Part shown: positions 35,701 to 43,565 of the stretch, piece after piece
Layout of the letters: every line of letters starts with the position of its first letter
How positions within the stretch are numbered: the stretch's first letter is position 1
Source: Flavobacteriaceae bacterium
Lineage (GTDB): Bacteria; Bacteroidota; Bacteroidia; Flavobacteriales; Flavobacteriaceae
Length of the DNA: 64,000 nucleotides
Direction: 5' to 3'
Assembly: GCA_002707025.1 (NCBI GenBank)
Contig: PALG01000032.1
Span: forward strand, 62,001-126,000
The notes under the pieces: generated by a model
Databases searched by the model: none
What the model saw: the letters and a program-made list of their open reading frames with translations, nothing else
What the model was told of the DNA's origin: nothing
Position numbers and translations under genes: made by a program

Positions 35701-35903
35701 CAGCCAATTGGTATGTAAGTAGCAGGCCTACAGGCATGACCGCTACCGAAACTCAATTATTAACTCAAGCTGAAGACGAACTGGAAAATGCGCTACAAAG
35801 CACAAACGCCTTCTTCAATAAAGAGTGGGCCGAGTATCAAGCCAAGATGAAGGAAGTATCACTGTCCCCTTTCAAGGAAGTGAAAATTTTTACTTTGGAT
35901 TAG
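32739..35903 (+). CDS. Secreted sortilin-like (VPS10/BNR) beta-propeller protein
   Basis: 1054 residues. The start is ATG 32739 (MKKLILLLLICFVSTVSAQ is a clean signal peptide); an in-frame extension to 32658 would bury it. Repeated BNR/Asp-box motifs occur throughout residues ~60-740 (KSLDGGRTWQSMG, KTTDGGKTWKKIL, TQNGGQSWTDV), fitting a large VPS10-like propeller. The last 200 residues are charged and helical. There is no T9SS sorting domain, so it is probably periplasmic or exported another way. Relatives are labelled 'glycosyl hydrolase' from the BNR repeat alone; no catalytic residues support that. Confidence 0.85.
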   Translation: MKKLILLLLICFVSTVSAQKLSMDLVKEMHPRNIGPGGMSGRVTAIDVVTHNPDIMYVGTASGGLWKTTGGGTKWEPIFDNEVTASIGAVAIQQSNPSVIWVGTGEGNPRNSLNGGYGVYKSLDGGRTWQSMGLEKTRHIHRILIDPNNPNTVYVGAIGSPWGEHPERGVFKTTDGGKTWKKILFANNKTGVADMVMDPTNPNKLIVALWEHKREPWFFKSGGEGSGLFITHDGGESWDEKTEADGLPKGELGRIGIAIAANKPNVVYALVESKKNALYKSEDGGFSWKKINDKNDFGNRPFYYSDIFVDPENENRVYSVFTYVNVSEDGGKNFSPLMPAYGVDNGVHPDHHAWWIHPGNGDFMMDGNDGGLNITKDGGKTWRFVGNLPVAKFYHMAVDNEFPYNVYGGMQDNGSWRGPAYVWKDQGIRNSYWQEISFGDGFDVVPDRDDSQYGWSMSQQGYVSRYDWKTGNNYTVRPTHPDPKVELRFNWNSAINIDPFNTSTIYFGSQYVHKSTDKGLTWKIISPDLTTNDPEKQKQGESGGLTMDATGAENYTTILVIEPSPIEQNMLWAGTDDGKVQYTQNGGQSWTDVSKNIKELHEGSWIVQIKASNKNKGEALLVANDYRRFNYTPYAFRTKNYGKTWERIVDENDTESYALSIVEDPEEKNLLFLGTDDGLYVSLNAGKDWTKWTEGFPTVSVKDMVIHPREHDLVIGTFGRAAWVLDDIRPLRELAKDPSVLEKNIQLFEPPTAYQAAYQQPTGSRFGADALYNGENRAYGARFRYYFQKKEKDTTTTEIEGMSKDSLYLKIYDGDRLIRTLKRKIPDSTGIYNWRWYMDEAGVERPSRELRDRNREPGGTSVKPGDYRAELSYMEENAMTIISVESDPRLEVSQKAIDESYAASKKLEAWTQTAAEAVKQLAESKNAVEAFNKRMKDEDEEKFEEAIKLGKETLKKIDSVIAMYLGKEDDRQGITRNQEPSVMQRIGTANWYVSSRPTGMTATETQLLTQAEDELENALQSTNAFFNKEWAEYQAKMKEVSLSPFKEVKIFTLD

Positions 35904-35920
35904 TATTTTAACCATTAAAG

Positions 35921-35950
35921 TGATTAGGGTTTTAAGGAATTCCCTTATCA
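35921..35950 (+). terminator. Imperfect hairpin after the sortilin-like gene
   Basis: TGATTAGGG (35921-35929) pairs with CCCTTATCA (35942-35950) except at one position. Only TTTAATA follows, so termination would be weak. The remainder of the 187-bp gap before the dismutase gene is AT-rich with nothing else recognisable. Confidence 0.35.
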
Positions 35951-36090
35951 TTTAATATTAAAAATAAAGATCAAGTTAAATTTAAAGTATTTGTTGCTTC
36001 AAATCTTAAAAAAGAATTAAAAGCCCTATAAAACTTGTAGCATCCAGTAAAACCCAGTAATTTTATTTAAACAAACAAATCAAAAATACA

Positions 36091-36693
36091 ATGAAAAAAT
36101 CAACAATATTTTTAGCAAGTTTTACTTTTTTAGCAATGGTAGCTTGTAAAAATGAAGCCAAAAAAGCCGAAGACAAAGCCGAAGACATGGTCGAAGAGGT
36201 TACGTCTGAAACCAAGGAAATGATGGATGAGGCTAACGAAATGAAAGAAGTAGCCTTAGCACTTGAATCGAAAAGTGAAAGCAGTGCTACAGGTAAAGTA
36301 CTCTTTACTGAAAAAGATGGAAAAGTTACTATGGAAGCCAAGCTTTATGGTTTAGCTCCAGGAACCCACGCCATACATATCCACGAGAAAGCTGATTGTT
36401 CGGCTGCCGATGGAAAATCTGCTGGAGGCCATTGGAATCCCACGTTTCAAGATCATGGAAAATGGGGTGACGAAAAAGGATACCACAAAGGCGACATTGG
36501 TAATTTTGAAGCAGATGAAAATGGAGAAGGTACGATTACCTTAACTACAGATGAGTGGTGTATTGGTTGTGATGATGCTAATAAAGATATTTTAGGAAAA
36601 TCGATCATTGTTCACCAAGGAGCCGATGACTTTACTTCACAACCTAGCGGTGCTGCTGGTGCCAGGGTAAGTTGCGGAGGAATTATTGAATAA
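36091..36693 (+). CDS. sodC: Cu-Zn superoxide dismutase lipoprotein
   Basis: 200 residues. The lipobox ends at Cys19 (FLAMVAC). Residues 20-62 form a highly charged Lys/Glu/Ala segment, probably a helical tether, then the dismutase fold begins. All metal ligands are present: copper His96, His98, His114 (bridging) and His175; zinc His122, His132 and Asp135. The disulfide pair is Cys103-Cys195, and the active-site Arg is Arg192. It would remove superoxide outside the cytoplasm, anchored to a membrane. It has its own terminator and precedes a vanadium haloperoxidase lipoprotein gene. Confidence 0.95.
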   Translation: MKKSTIFLASFTFLAMVACKNEAKKAEDKAEDMVEEVTSETKEMMDEANEMKEVALALESKSESSATGKVLFTEKDGKVTMEAKLYGLAPGTHAIHIHEKADCSAADGKSAGGHWNPTFQDHGKWGDEKGYHKGDIGNFEADENGEGTITLTTDEWCIGCDDANKDILGKSIIVHQGADDFTSQPSGAAGARVSCGGIIE

Positions 36694-36714
36694 ATAGAGA
36701 ACATCAAATTAATT

Positions 36715-36742
36715 AAAAGCGCTCTTTTGGGCGCTTTTTTTA
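36715..36742 (+). terminator. Intrinsic terminator after sodC
   Basis: AAAAGCGC (36715-36722) pairs with GCGCTTTT (36731-36738) around an 8-nt loop and continues into T-rich sequence. Confidence 0.8.
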
Positions 36743-36771
36743 TTTTAATTTCACAATTCTTTAACATTTTA

Positions 36772-36779
36772 TATCTTTG
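36772..36779 (+). promoter_or_regulatory. Putative -7 element (TATCTTTG) of the haloperoxidase gene
   Basis: A full match to TAnnTTTG, 25 bp before the ATG at 36805. With the terminator at 36715-36742 it separates this gene from sodC transcriptionally and argues against the longer in-frame start at 36727. Confidence 0.55.
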
Positions 36780-36804
36780 GCTTATACCTAATCAACTTTT
36801 CCTT

Positions 36805-38277
36805 ATGAAAAAAATTATTTTCCTGATGGCCTTTTTTATGGTCATCATTTCTTGCAAAGAAGAAAACAAGAAAACCGATTCTTCAGAAAACATTGCAACA
36901 GAGCCGAAAGGGGTAGACAATATTGCCTATCAATGGAGTGAAGCTGTCATTGAAGGTACCGCATTGGATACCGATCGATTTAAACCTAGACCTACCATTA
37001 CCTCAAGATATATTGGTCTTATTTGGGTCTCCATTTTTGATGCATGGTCAAGATACGATGACAAGGCAATCCCCGTCTATTTGGATGAAGTAGAAAGAAG
37101 ACCCGAAGGAGAAAGAAACTTAAAGAACAAAGAAATTGCGATAAGCTACGCTGCCTACCGGGCTTTAAATGAATACTACTATAGTGATAAAGAGCTATGG
37201 GCAGATAAAATGGTTGCTTTGGGGCTAGACCCAAACAATGAGTCCCTTGACCCCACTACCCCTGAAGGTATTGGTAACCTCGCCGCCAAAATGGTTATTG
37301 AAGCCAGAAAAGGAGATGGTTCCAATCAATATGGAGAGGAAGAAGGGAGTCATGGGGAGTCCTATTTTAATTACGTCAATTACGAGCCTGTTAATTCTGC
37401 TGACGAAATGGTAGATATTGATCGTTGGCAGCCTAAATACTTTTCCGATGGTAAGGGTGGAAAATTTGCCCCTGGGTGTTTAACCCCTTATTGGGATAAG
37501 GTTACTCCTATTTCCTTAAAATCTGGAGATCAATTTAGACCAGGACCTCCTCCAAAAGTAGGTTCTGAACAGATGGCCCTTGAAGTACAGGAATTAGTGG
37601 ATTTACAAGCTAATTTAACGGACGAGCAGAAAGCTTTGGTAGAATTCATGAGAGACGGTCCCCAATCGGTTCAACAAGCGGGACACTGGTTGAAATTTGC
37701 ACAAGCCGTTTCCCGAAGAGATCAGCATACACTCGACGAAGATGTGAAAATGTTCTTTTACAATCAAGTAGTTGCTATGGATGCGTTTATTGCATCTTGG
37801 GACTCAAAAATGCATTATGATTCTGCAAGACCTTATGCATTGGTGCATGATCATTTTAAAGGGAAAAAAATCAAAGGTTGGGGAGGTGTTGGCAAAGGAA
37901 TGGTAGAAATGGATGGTTCCCAATGGAGACCATATAGCCCCGATACGTTCTTATGCCCTCCATTTCCTAGTTATACTTCTGGGCATAGTACCATTAGCGG
38001 AGGATGTGCTGAAGCGTTAAAAATATGGACGGGAAGCGATACTTTTGGAGAGGAAGTTGAATTGGTAGCTGGTTATTTAACCGAACCCGATAATTTAGGG
38101 GATACCATTACTTTAAAATTTCCCACTTTCACAAAAACTGCTGAAATGGCTGGTATTTCTAGAGTGCTTGGGGGGTATCATATTCAGGCCGACAATGTTG
38201 CAGGTTTGCAATTAGGTCGGGATGTGGCACATGAAGCATGGAAGTTTTATCAAAAGCATATTGGAGCTTCAGAGTAA
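36805..38277 (+). CDS. Vanadium-dependent haloperoxidase / PAP2-superfamily lipoprotein
   Basis: 491 residues from ATG 36805; the leader ends at a lipobox (FFMVIISC). The vanadate or phosphate pocket is complete: Lys335-x6-Arg342-Pro343 (KMHYDSARP), the Ser-Gly-His394 motif (TSGHSTISGG) and Ser-Arg-x5-His459 (SRVLGGYH), where His459 would coordinate vanadium. Such enzymes oxidise halides with H2O2; related PAP2 enzymes are phosphatases with the same fold. The length and the H-x-x-x-D continuation (YHIQAD) favour haloperoxidase, but halide specificity cannot be read. It is probably surface or periplasmic, near the dismutase lipoprotein that would generate H2O2. Confidence 0.88.
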   Translation: MKKIIFLMAFFMVIISCKEENKKTDSSENIATEPKGVDNIAYQWSEAVIEGTALDTDRFKPRPTITSRYIGLIWVSIFDAWSRYDDKAIPVYLDEVERRPEGERNLKNKEIAISYAAYRALNEYYYSDKELWADKMVALGLDPNNESLDPTTPEGIGNLAAKMVIEARKGDGSNQYGEEEGSHGESYFNYVNYEPVNSADEMVDIDRWQPKYFSDGKGGKFAPGCLTPYWDKVTPISLKSGDQFRPGPPPKVGSEQMALEVQELVDLQANLTDEQKALVEFMRDGPQSVQQAGHWLKFAQAVSRRDQHTLDEDVKMFFYNQVVAMDAFIASWDSKMHYDSARPYALVHDHFKGKKIKGWGGVGKGMVEMDGSQWRPYSPDTFLCPPFPSYTSGHSTISGGCAEALKIWTGSDTFGEEVELVAGYLTEPDNLGDTITLKFPTFTKTAEMAGISRVLGGYHIQADNVAGLQLGRDVAHEAWKFYQKHIGASE

Positions 38278-38297
38278 TATGAATTAAAGTTTATAAA

Positions 38298-38325
38298 AAA
38301 ACCTTCCCAAATTGGGAAGGTTTTT
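38298..38325 (+). terminator. Intrinsic terminator after the haloperoxidase gene
   Basis: ACCTTCCC / GGGAAGGT (38301-38308 with 38314-38321) flanked by A-run and T5. The following ~170 bp up to the next hairpin holds nothing I can recognise. Confidence 0.85.
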
Positions 38326-38501
38326 CTTTTTCATAGCAAATGTTTCTTTTTAGGGACGCCGATGAACGTTTACTTTATGTTTCACTTGCACTGGCTAACC
38401 TTACAATTACAAAAAGGATGCCAAAACTTGACTACAACTTATAATAGGTTGCCCTTTTAATATGAAACAAGCACCCTTCAAAAAACCCTACTTTACCTTA
38501 T

Positions 38502-38526
38502 AAAAAAACCCGCATATTGCGGGTTT
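38502..38526 (-). terminator. Intrinsic terminator of the M36 protease gene
   Basis: On the minus strand the stem AAACCCGC / GCGGGTTT (38506-38513 with 38519-38526, loop ATATT) continues into a T7 run (A-run at 38502-38508 on the plus strand). Confidence 0.85.
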
Positions 38527-38556
38527 CTTTAACTATATGTATTCAGAAATTAGAAA

Positions 38557-41500
38557 TTACTTCTTCACTACTCTTTTGATAACAGAAGTGTTTTCAGTTT
38601 GAATATTCAAGAAATAAACACCACTAGCGATATTTCTCAAAGATACCTGTGAAACCCCTTCTGGATTCTCTAAAGTTTGAATGGTTCTTCCATGAACATC
38701 CATAACAGTAACTTTCTCGATGTTTTGGTCTGATTGATTCGTAATGAAAACCTCTCCTGAAGTTGGATTAGGATATAATCCAAAACTGTTAGCGCTTACT
38801 TCTGAAGTTCCAAGAACTCCATCAACAGTTAACACAAAAGAACAAGTTCCTTGGTTTCCGGCCTCATCGACACCCGTAATTGTAATCGTATACGTTCCAG
38901 GAGCAACTTCAGTTCCAATAGCAGGATCTTGTGTCAAGGTAGGTGTAGCAGTACAATTATCGGTTACGGTTGCATCAAGCGTATAGTCTGGAAGCGTATA
39001 AAGTTCTCCTTCATTAACCACTACCGTAAGATCATCTGGACAAGTAACTTCAGGAAGTACGCTATCTACAGTAACAACTGTTTCCGTTCTTGCTCCTAAA
39101 CAACCATCTACTCCTAAGTTGATATCAGAATTTGCGGTTCCAAAATCGGATGCCAAACAAATATCGGCCCAATCTGCCGCAGAATCTGAGTCATCATTTC
39201 TTCGGTAGGAATTATCACAACCTTGTGTAAAGCTTGCTCCATCTCCGGTCCAGTCTAAATCGGCAGCTGTAATGTTAAATCCGTTAATAGTGACGTTCAA
39301 GGAAGCAATTTCAGCTGCAGAGGTATTCCAAAAAAGAGAATCTACTACATTTCCTTGATCATCAATAATAATGATCCATCCGGGCTGGTCATCATTCCAG
39401 AACAGGTTACTTCCCCAATAATTAGCACCCCCATCGTCGTTCCAATTCATTACCGAATTAGCAGCCATAGCTCCCAATATTTGCACATCGGGGTTTACCG
39501 CATTAATATCACCATATGGAGTGTCACTAACGGCAACTGCATAGCCAGAGTAATCGGCTGCAATCCCTACATTTTGAATTTCGAACTCATCTGGAGTTTG
39601 CAATGTTACTTCTGAAATCACTAATTGTGAAAGTGGAAGATCTGGGGTTTCCTGAGCAAAAACGCTTGTACTTCCCGCAGGGGTAAATGTATAGGTAGTT
39701 CCTTGAGCCAAGAAAGTCCCTCCTGTGGCAGCGTCGTACCAACGAATCACATTGGCAGGATCGTTCGGTGTTGCAGAAACCGTTACATCGCTACCTGGAC
39801 AAAAATCATCGACGCCCACCGTGTCAGGTCCTGCTGATAAACCAATAACTTCAATGGTATCGGTATCGCTAGAAGCAATAGAACAGTTTCCTGCCGGTAC
39901 ATCGTAAGTTATGGTATGGATTCCAACGCCTGCTGCTACAGGGTCAAAGTCGTAAGTACCATTTCCATTATCGGTTACACCTGGACCGCTATAAGTTCCT
40001 CCAGAAGGGGTTCCTCCAGAAAGACCCGTTAGCACTTCAGAACCTTCACAAACATCTTCAGGAGCTGTAAAGGAAGCTGTTTGGCTAGGCGTATCGAAAG
40101 CTTCCGTACCGTCACTTCTACTATTGGAAGAACCTTGACTTGCACTAACCCCTAATCCTCTTTTGGCAAAGGCATCCCAGATAATACATTCATTCACTCC
40201 ACCATAGATTGCCAAATCGGCTGCTAAGATGGCATCTCTTCCGTCCACAAATCCAGGTCCGCAAGGCTGTAATTTCATTCCTTCCGTAACCAGTGCGAGC
40301 GCCATTACATTACCCGCATCAACGTTAGGATCACCTGTAAAGTTACTCACATTAGGGTCCCATCCGTGTTCATCTATCAATCCCCAAGTCATTTCCCAAA
40401 GCATGGTTGCCCAAACAGAACCAACACCGTGTGGTACGGCAGCAGTTTTAATATCGTCATAGGTTTGTGGGTTAACCCCTAAATCGGTACTGTAAGGGAA
40501 AGGACGTATTCCAGGACCTCCAGCCCCTTGACCAAATAAGTACGTTCCGACGCCTCTTGGATCTGTTCCTAAATCTCCCGGTTCCATGGTTAGAATCACT
40601 CCGTAGAAATCACTCCATCCTTCACCCATTTGTTCGGTATTGCTCAAACAACCAGAAGCTCCAGGGCCTCCCGTTAAACGATTTGAGATCCCATGTGTAT
40701 ATTCGTGCATGATTACTAGATTATCGAAATCTCCATCTTTATCACCACAAACATACATTTGCATTCTTGGGTTATCCCCATCGGGTGGTGTTCCGAAGTT
40801 GGCATTACAACTTCCCGATCCATCTTGTGCTTCAGCATTTACCGAGTCACTTCCAGCTCCACCATTTCCGTAGTTATTTTCCTGAAAGTTTCCTGATACT
40901 TCATCAAAACCGTATTGATAGGTAACGTCATGAAACACATTATTCCAATAGAATAAATTGGTAATAGCCGCTTCTTCGTAAGGGTTTCCAACAGTATAAG
41001 TTTGACTGAAAGGAAATCCTGTAAAATCTAAAGAAGGGCCTCCATCAGGCTGAAAACCAGGATTATTCCCATCTTCGTAAGCATTGGCATTATTTCCTCG
41101 AGTTACGGTAAATTCTGCCCCAGCATTTCCGTCGGTATCGTGCCATCCAAAAGGAGAAGCCGATAAATCTGCGGGTTGTACTTCAATAGTTCTTGTTCCG
41201 TAGTATGGGCTCTCTAAAGGAATCGCAAAAACCTCATAGCTTTCGTTTACCCCCATATTACCGATAGCTTCTTCAGCCTCACAATAATTTGGAATATCAT
41301 ATAAGTTCTTATTATAATTTAAAGCTTCATGGATGCTGTGGTCGTGATCGAAATTACAAGAAACCATCCAATTGTTCTGACTCACAATACTACCATCGGT
41401 AGCACTCACTCGAACACTCCACCAATTTTGCTGAGCTACTTCCTCAATAGATAAGTCCCAAGAAAGAGTAAGATGGTTGTTCTCGTCCAGCTCGTAAACT

Positions 41501-41988
41501 AGTTTTGCAGGAATTTCACTAAGGGAAATGCCCCCGTTACTAATTCGCGTTTCTTGGCTTACATTATTTTTTTGTTGAACTACGGAAAGATTTCCAGATA
41601 CGACATATCCAAAGTGATTGGCTGCTAACTGCACTGCCTGTAAGGCAGATATAGCAGGAGTTGTTACTCCTTTTGCTTTCTCTGAAGTTTGACTTACAAA
41701 CTTATTAGTTGCATTCAACACCTCACCGTTAGGCAATAAGTGGATGCTTGATTGCGTACCATTAATTGCAATACCGTTAAGGGTTTGCACGTAATAGACG
41801 TGTTGCACACCACTAACTGAGCTTATGTGCTGGTCGGTAATCTTCCATTGGACATCTTCAGCAGACAGCTTTGCATCTTCCTGAAGTTGTACCATAACTT
41901 GATCGATTGACTTTTCTACTTGTTGCGAGAAAAGTAAGGGAGTTCCTATCAAAAAAAGTAATAGGAATCCTAAGTAATTGATTTTCAT
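38557..41988 (-). CDS. Secreted M36 (fungalysin) metalloprotease with T9SS sorting domain
   Basis: 1143 residues. In order: signal peptide (PLLFSQQ), FTP-like propeptide (~25-205), M36 catalytic domain with zinc site His428-Glu429-x-x-His432 and third ligand Glu456 (QMGEGWSD), Ig/PKD-like modules (~690-790), a lamin-tail-like region (LVISEVTLQTPDEFEIQNVG), an HYR-like module (PEVTCPDDLTVVV ... GVDEAGNQGTCSFVL), and a T9SS type A domain (GLYPNPTSGEVFITN ... IKRVVKK). It should be secreted as an inactive zymogen, exported by the T9SS and activated outside to digest proteins. It is divergent from the ECF sigma gene across a 178-bp gap. Confidence 0.93.
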   Translation of the reverse strand: MKINYLGFLLLFLIGTPLLFSQQVEKSIDQVMVQLQEDAKLSAEDVQWKITDQHISSVSGVQHVYYVQTLNGIAINGTQSSIHLLPNGEVLNATNKFVSQTSEKAKGVTTPAISALQAVQLAANHFGYVVSGNLSVVQQKNNVSQETRISNGGISLSEIPAKLVYELDENNHLTLSWDLSIEEVAQQNWWSVRVSATDGSIVSQNNWMVSCNFDHDHSIHEALNYNKNLYDIPNYCEAEEAIGNMGVNESYEVFAIPLESPYYGTRTIEVQPADLSASPFGWHDTDGNAGAEFTVTRGNNANAYEDGNNPGFQPDGGPSLDFTGFPFSQTYTVGNPYEEAAITNLFYWNNVFHDVTYQYGFDEVSGNFQENNYGNGGAGSDSVNAEAQDGSGSCNANFGTPPDGDNPRMQMYVCGDKDGDFDNLVIMHEYTHGISNRLTGGPGASGCLSNTEQMGEGWSDFYGVILTMEPGDLGTDPRGVGTYLFGQGAGGPGIRPFPYSTDLGVNPQTYDDIKTAAVPHGVGSVWATMLWEMTWGLIDEHGWDPNVSNFTGDPNVDAGNVMALALVTEGMKLQPCGPGFVDGRDAILAADLAIYGGVNECIIWDAFAKRGLGVSASQGSSNSRSDGTEAFDTPSQTASFTAPEDVCEGSEVLTGLSGGTPSGGTYSGPGVTDNGNGTYDFDPVAAGVGIHTITYDVPAGNCSIASSDTDTIEVIGLSAGPDTVGVDDFCPGSDVTVSATPNDPANVIRWYDAATGGTFLAQGTTYTFTPAGSTSVFAQETPDLPLSQLVISEVTLQTPDEFEIQNVGIAADYSGYAVAVSDTPYGDINAVNPDVQILGAMAANSVMNWNDDGGANYWGSNLFWNDDQPGWIIIIDDQGNVVDSLFWNTSAAEIASLNVTINGFNITAADLDWTGDGASFTQGCDNSYRRNDDSDSAADWADICLASDFGTANSDINLGVDGCLGARTETVVTVDSVLPEVTCPDDLTVVVNEGELYTLPDYTLDATVTDNCTATPTLTQDPAIGTEVAPGTYTITITGVDEAGNQGTCSFVLTVDGVLGTSEVSANSFGLYPNPTSGEVFITNQSDQNIEKVTVMDVHGRTIQTLENPEGVSQVSLRNIASGVYFLNIQTENTSVIKRVVKK

Positions 41989-42095
41989 GTAGGATAGTTT
42001 ATGATTAAGATTTTTTTAGCAACTGCTAATCTATTAAAACTAAAGTATATTTTAAAAATTAATTAACAAATGGGGTGTATTTTAACATATTAGCA

Positions 42096-42111
42096 TGAGT
42101 TTTCAAACTCA
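42096..42111. promoter_or_regulatory. 16-bp palindrome between protease and sigma genes
   Basis: TGAGTTT-TC-AAACTCA is a perfect inverted repeat with a 2-bp centre. It lies 26 bp upstream of the sigma gene's -7 element, near its -33 to -50 region, and about 110 bp upstream of the protease start. It is a candidate operator for either gene. Confidence 0.45.
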
Positions 42112-42136
42112 ATGAATGGAATTGATATTTTTTAAC

Positions 42137-42144
42137 TATTTTTG
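42137..42144 (+). promoter_or_regulatory. Putative -7 element (TATTTTTG) of the sigma/anti-sigma operon
   Basis: A match to TAnnTTTG, 22 bp before the ATG at 42167. It looks like a primary-sigma promoter; I see no obvious separate ECF-type promoter for autoregulation. Confidence 0.45.
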
Positions 42145-42166
42145 AGCAATTCTTCTAAAAAAACCT

Positions 42167-42709
42167 ATGACAACACAACCCGACGAACTTATCCTTAAAA
42201 TGCAAAATGGCGACGAGCAAGCATTTTCAAAGATTTATGAAATGTATTCCAGAGCCATTTATTCAGTGATTATTGTTATTGTAAAAAGTGACGAACTTTG
42301 TGAGGAAGTGCTTCAGGATGTATTCATTAAAGTATGGAAAAACTCTCACACCTATTCCATAGAAAAAGGTAGGTTTTACACCTGGCTCTTGAATATTGCC
42401 AGGAATAGTGCTATAGATAAAACACGTTCCAAGGCCTTTAAAAACTCAAACAAAAACCTAACTACCGATAATTTCGTAGATATATTAGCAGGTCATGATG
42501 ACTTGAAAGTAAAGACCGACACCATAGGTTTAAGGACATTTGTTGACAAACTAAAGCCCTTGTGCATAAAACTTATCGACCTTTTATATTTTAAAGGGTT
42601 TACACAAGTAGAAACTGCAGAAGCCATGGAAACCCCCTTGGGAACTATTAAAACCCGAGCTAGAAAATGTATTAGTGAATTGAGAAAAATGACCCTTCAG
42701 GAATTTTAA
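42167..42709 (+). CDS. ECF-type RNA polymerase sigma factor
   Basis: 180 residues. Region 2 is clear (AFSKIYEMYSRAIYSVIIVI, then EVLQDVFIKVWKN with the -10 recognition helix). Region 4 has the helix-turn-helix KGFTQVETAEAMETPLGTIKTRARKCISELRKM. It resembles SigK-type ECF factors paired with RskA anti-sigmas, and an RskA gene follows 3 bp downstream. It would be held at the membrane until a signal triggers release. Candidate targets are the convergent TPR/DUF4331 genes next door, but that is inference. Confidence 0.93.
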   Translation: MTTQPDELILKMQNGDEQAFSKIYEMYSRAIYSVIIVIVKSDELCEEVLQDVFIKVWKNSHTYSIEKGRFYTWLLNIARNSAIDKTRSKAFKNSNKNLTTDNFVDILAGHDDLKVKTDTIGLRTFVDKLKPLCIKLIDLLYFKGFTQVETAEAMETPLGTIKTRARKCISELRKMTLQEF

Positions 42710-42712
42710 GAA

Positions 42713-43501
42713 ATGAATTTAGAAGAATTAATTGAATCGGGAACCTTAGAGCTGTATGTTACAGGATCTTTATCGCAAAGAGAAGCGATGGAGGTGGAAG
42801 ATGTTTTGGAAAAACACCCCGAAGCAAAGAAAGAAGTGGAGGCCATTGAAGCCTCCCTTATCGAAATAACCAAGGAAGGAGTTGAAATACCACCTTATGT
42901 ATGGGAAAATATTTTGTCTTCCATTAGGGACGTTCACAAATTACCCCCACGACAAAAATCAACCCCTTGGAGCAGTATTACAGGATGGGCAGCTGCTATC
43001 GTATGTTTGTTAGGAATTTTTTGGATGATGAAAGAAAATTCCGGTTTGGAACAAGAACTACAAACTACAACTACCGAAAATATTGTGCTTAAGGAAAAAG
43101 TTACGGAAACTGAAGGAGCCTTGGCTGAAAGTAGTGACCTATTGGATATTCTTCGATCCAAAGATTACAGAACCATTGCACTTCCAGGAAATCCATCTGT
43201 TTCTCCAGGATCGTTTGCCAAAGTTTACTATAATGATAAAGACAAGGTTGCCTATATCGATACCCGAGGCTTGCCAGAACCACCTAGAGGAAAGGTATAT
43301 CAAGTATGGTCTCTCATCATGCAACCCTTAACCCCAAGAAGTGTTGGCATACTGGACAACTATGAATCTTCTACAACCAAAGTATTTAAGCTGGAGAACA
43401 TTCCAGATCCAGAAGCTTTTGGAATCACCCTCGAACCGGAAGGTGGAAGCGAAAGTCCTTCTTTGGATCAGTTATATACACTGGGAATGGTTGCCCCTTA
43501 A
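42713..43501 (+). CDS. RskA-type anti-sigma factor
   Basis: 262 residues. The N-terminal ~80 residues form a short anti-sigma domain (ELIESGTLELYVTGSLSQRE). One membrane helix lies at about 90-106 (TGWAAAIVCLLGIFWMM). A coiled coil follows (~108-145), then a periplasmic RskA domain (IALPGNPSVSPGSFAKVYY ... VYQVWSLIMQ ... VFKLENIPDPEAFGITLEP). No classical HxxxCxxC zinc motif is present, in line with zinc-free anti-sigma K. It should bind the sigma factor encoded 3 bp upstream. Confidence 0.9.
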   Translation: MNLEELIESGTLELYVTGSLSQREAMEVEDVLEKHPEAKKEVEAIEASLIEITKEGVEIPPYVWENILSSIRDVHKLPPRQKSTPWSSITGWAAAIVCLLGIFWMMKENSGLEQELQTTTTENIVLKEKVTETEGALAESSDLLDILRSKDYRTIALPGNPSVSPGSFAKVYYNDKDKVAYIDTRGLPEPPRGKVYQVWSLIMQPLTPRSVGILDNYESSTTKVFKLENIPDPEAFGITLEPEGGSESPSLDQLYTLGMVAP

Positions 43502-43518
43502 CATAGGAAGTTTATAAC

Positions 43519-43550
43519 AAAAAAAGCCACCTCTCAAGGTGGCTTTTTTT
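43519..43550. terminator. Bidirectional intrinsic terminator
   Basis: AGCCACCT / AGGTGGCT (43525-43532 with 43537-43544, loop CTCA) with an A7 run on the left and T7 on the right. It separates the anti-sigma gene from the convergent TPR gene. Confidence 0.9.
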
Positions 43551-43565
43551 GTTCTGGAACTTTTC

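Noticed and set aside
32739-35903. Annotation of the BNR protein as a glycoside hydrolase
   Set aside because: The only basis is Asp-box repeats; no catalytic acid pair or sialidase Arg triad is visible.
36727-36804. N-terminal extension of the haloperoxidase gene
   Set aside because: It starts within the sodC terminator and upstream of the -7 element at 36772-36779, and would bury the lipobox leader.
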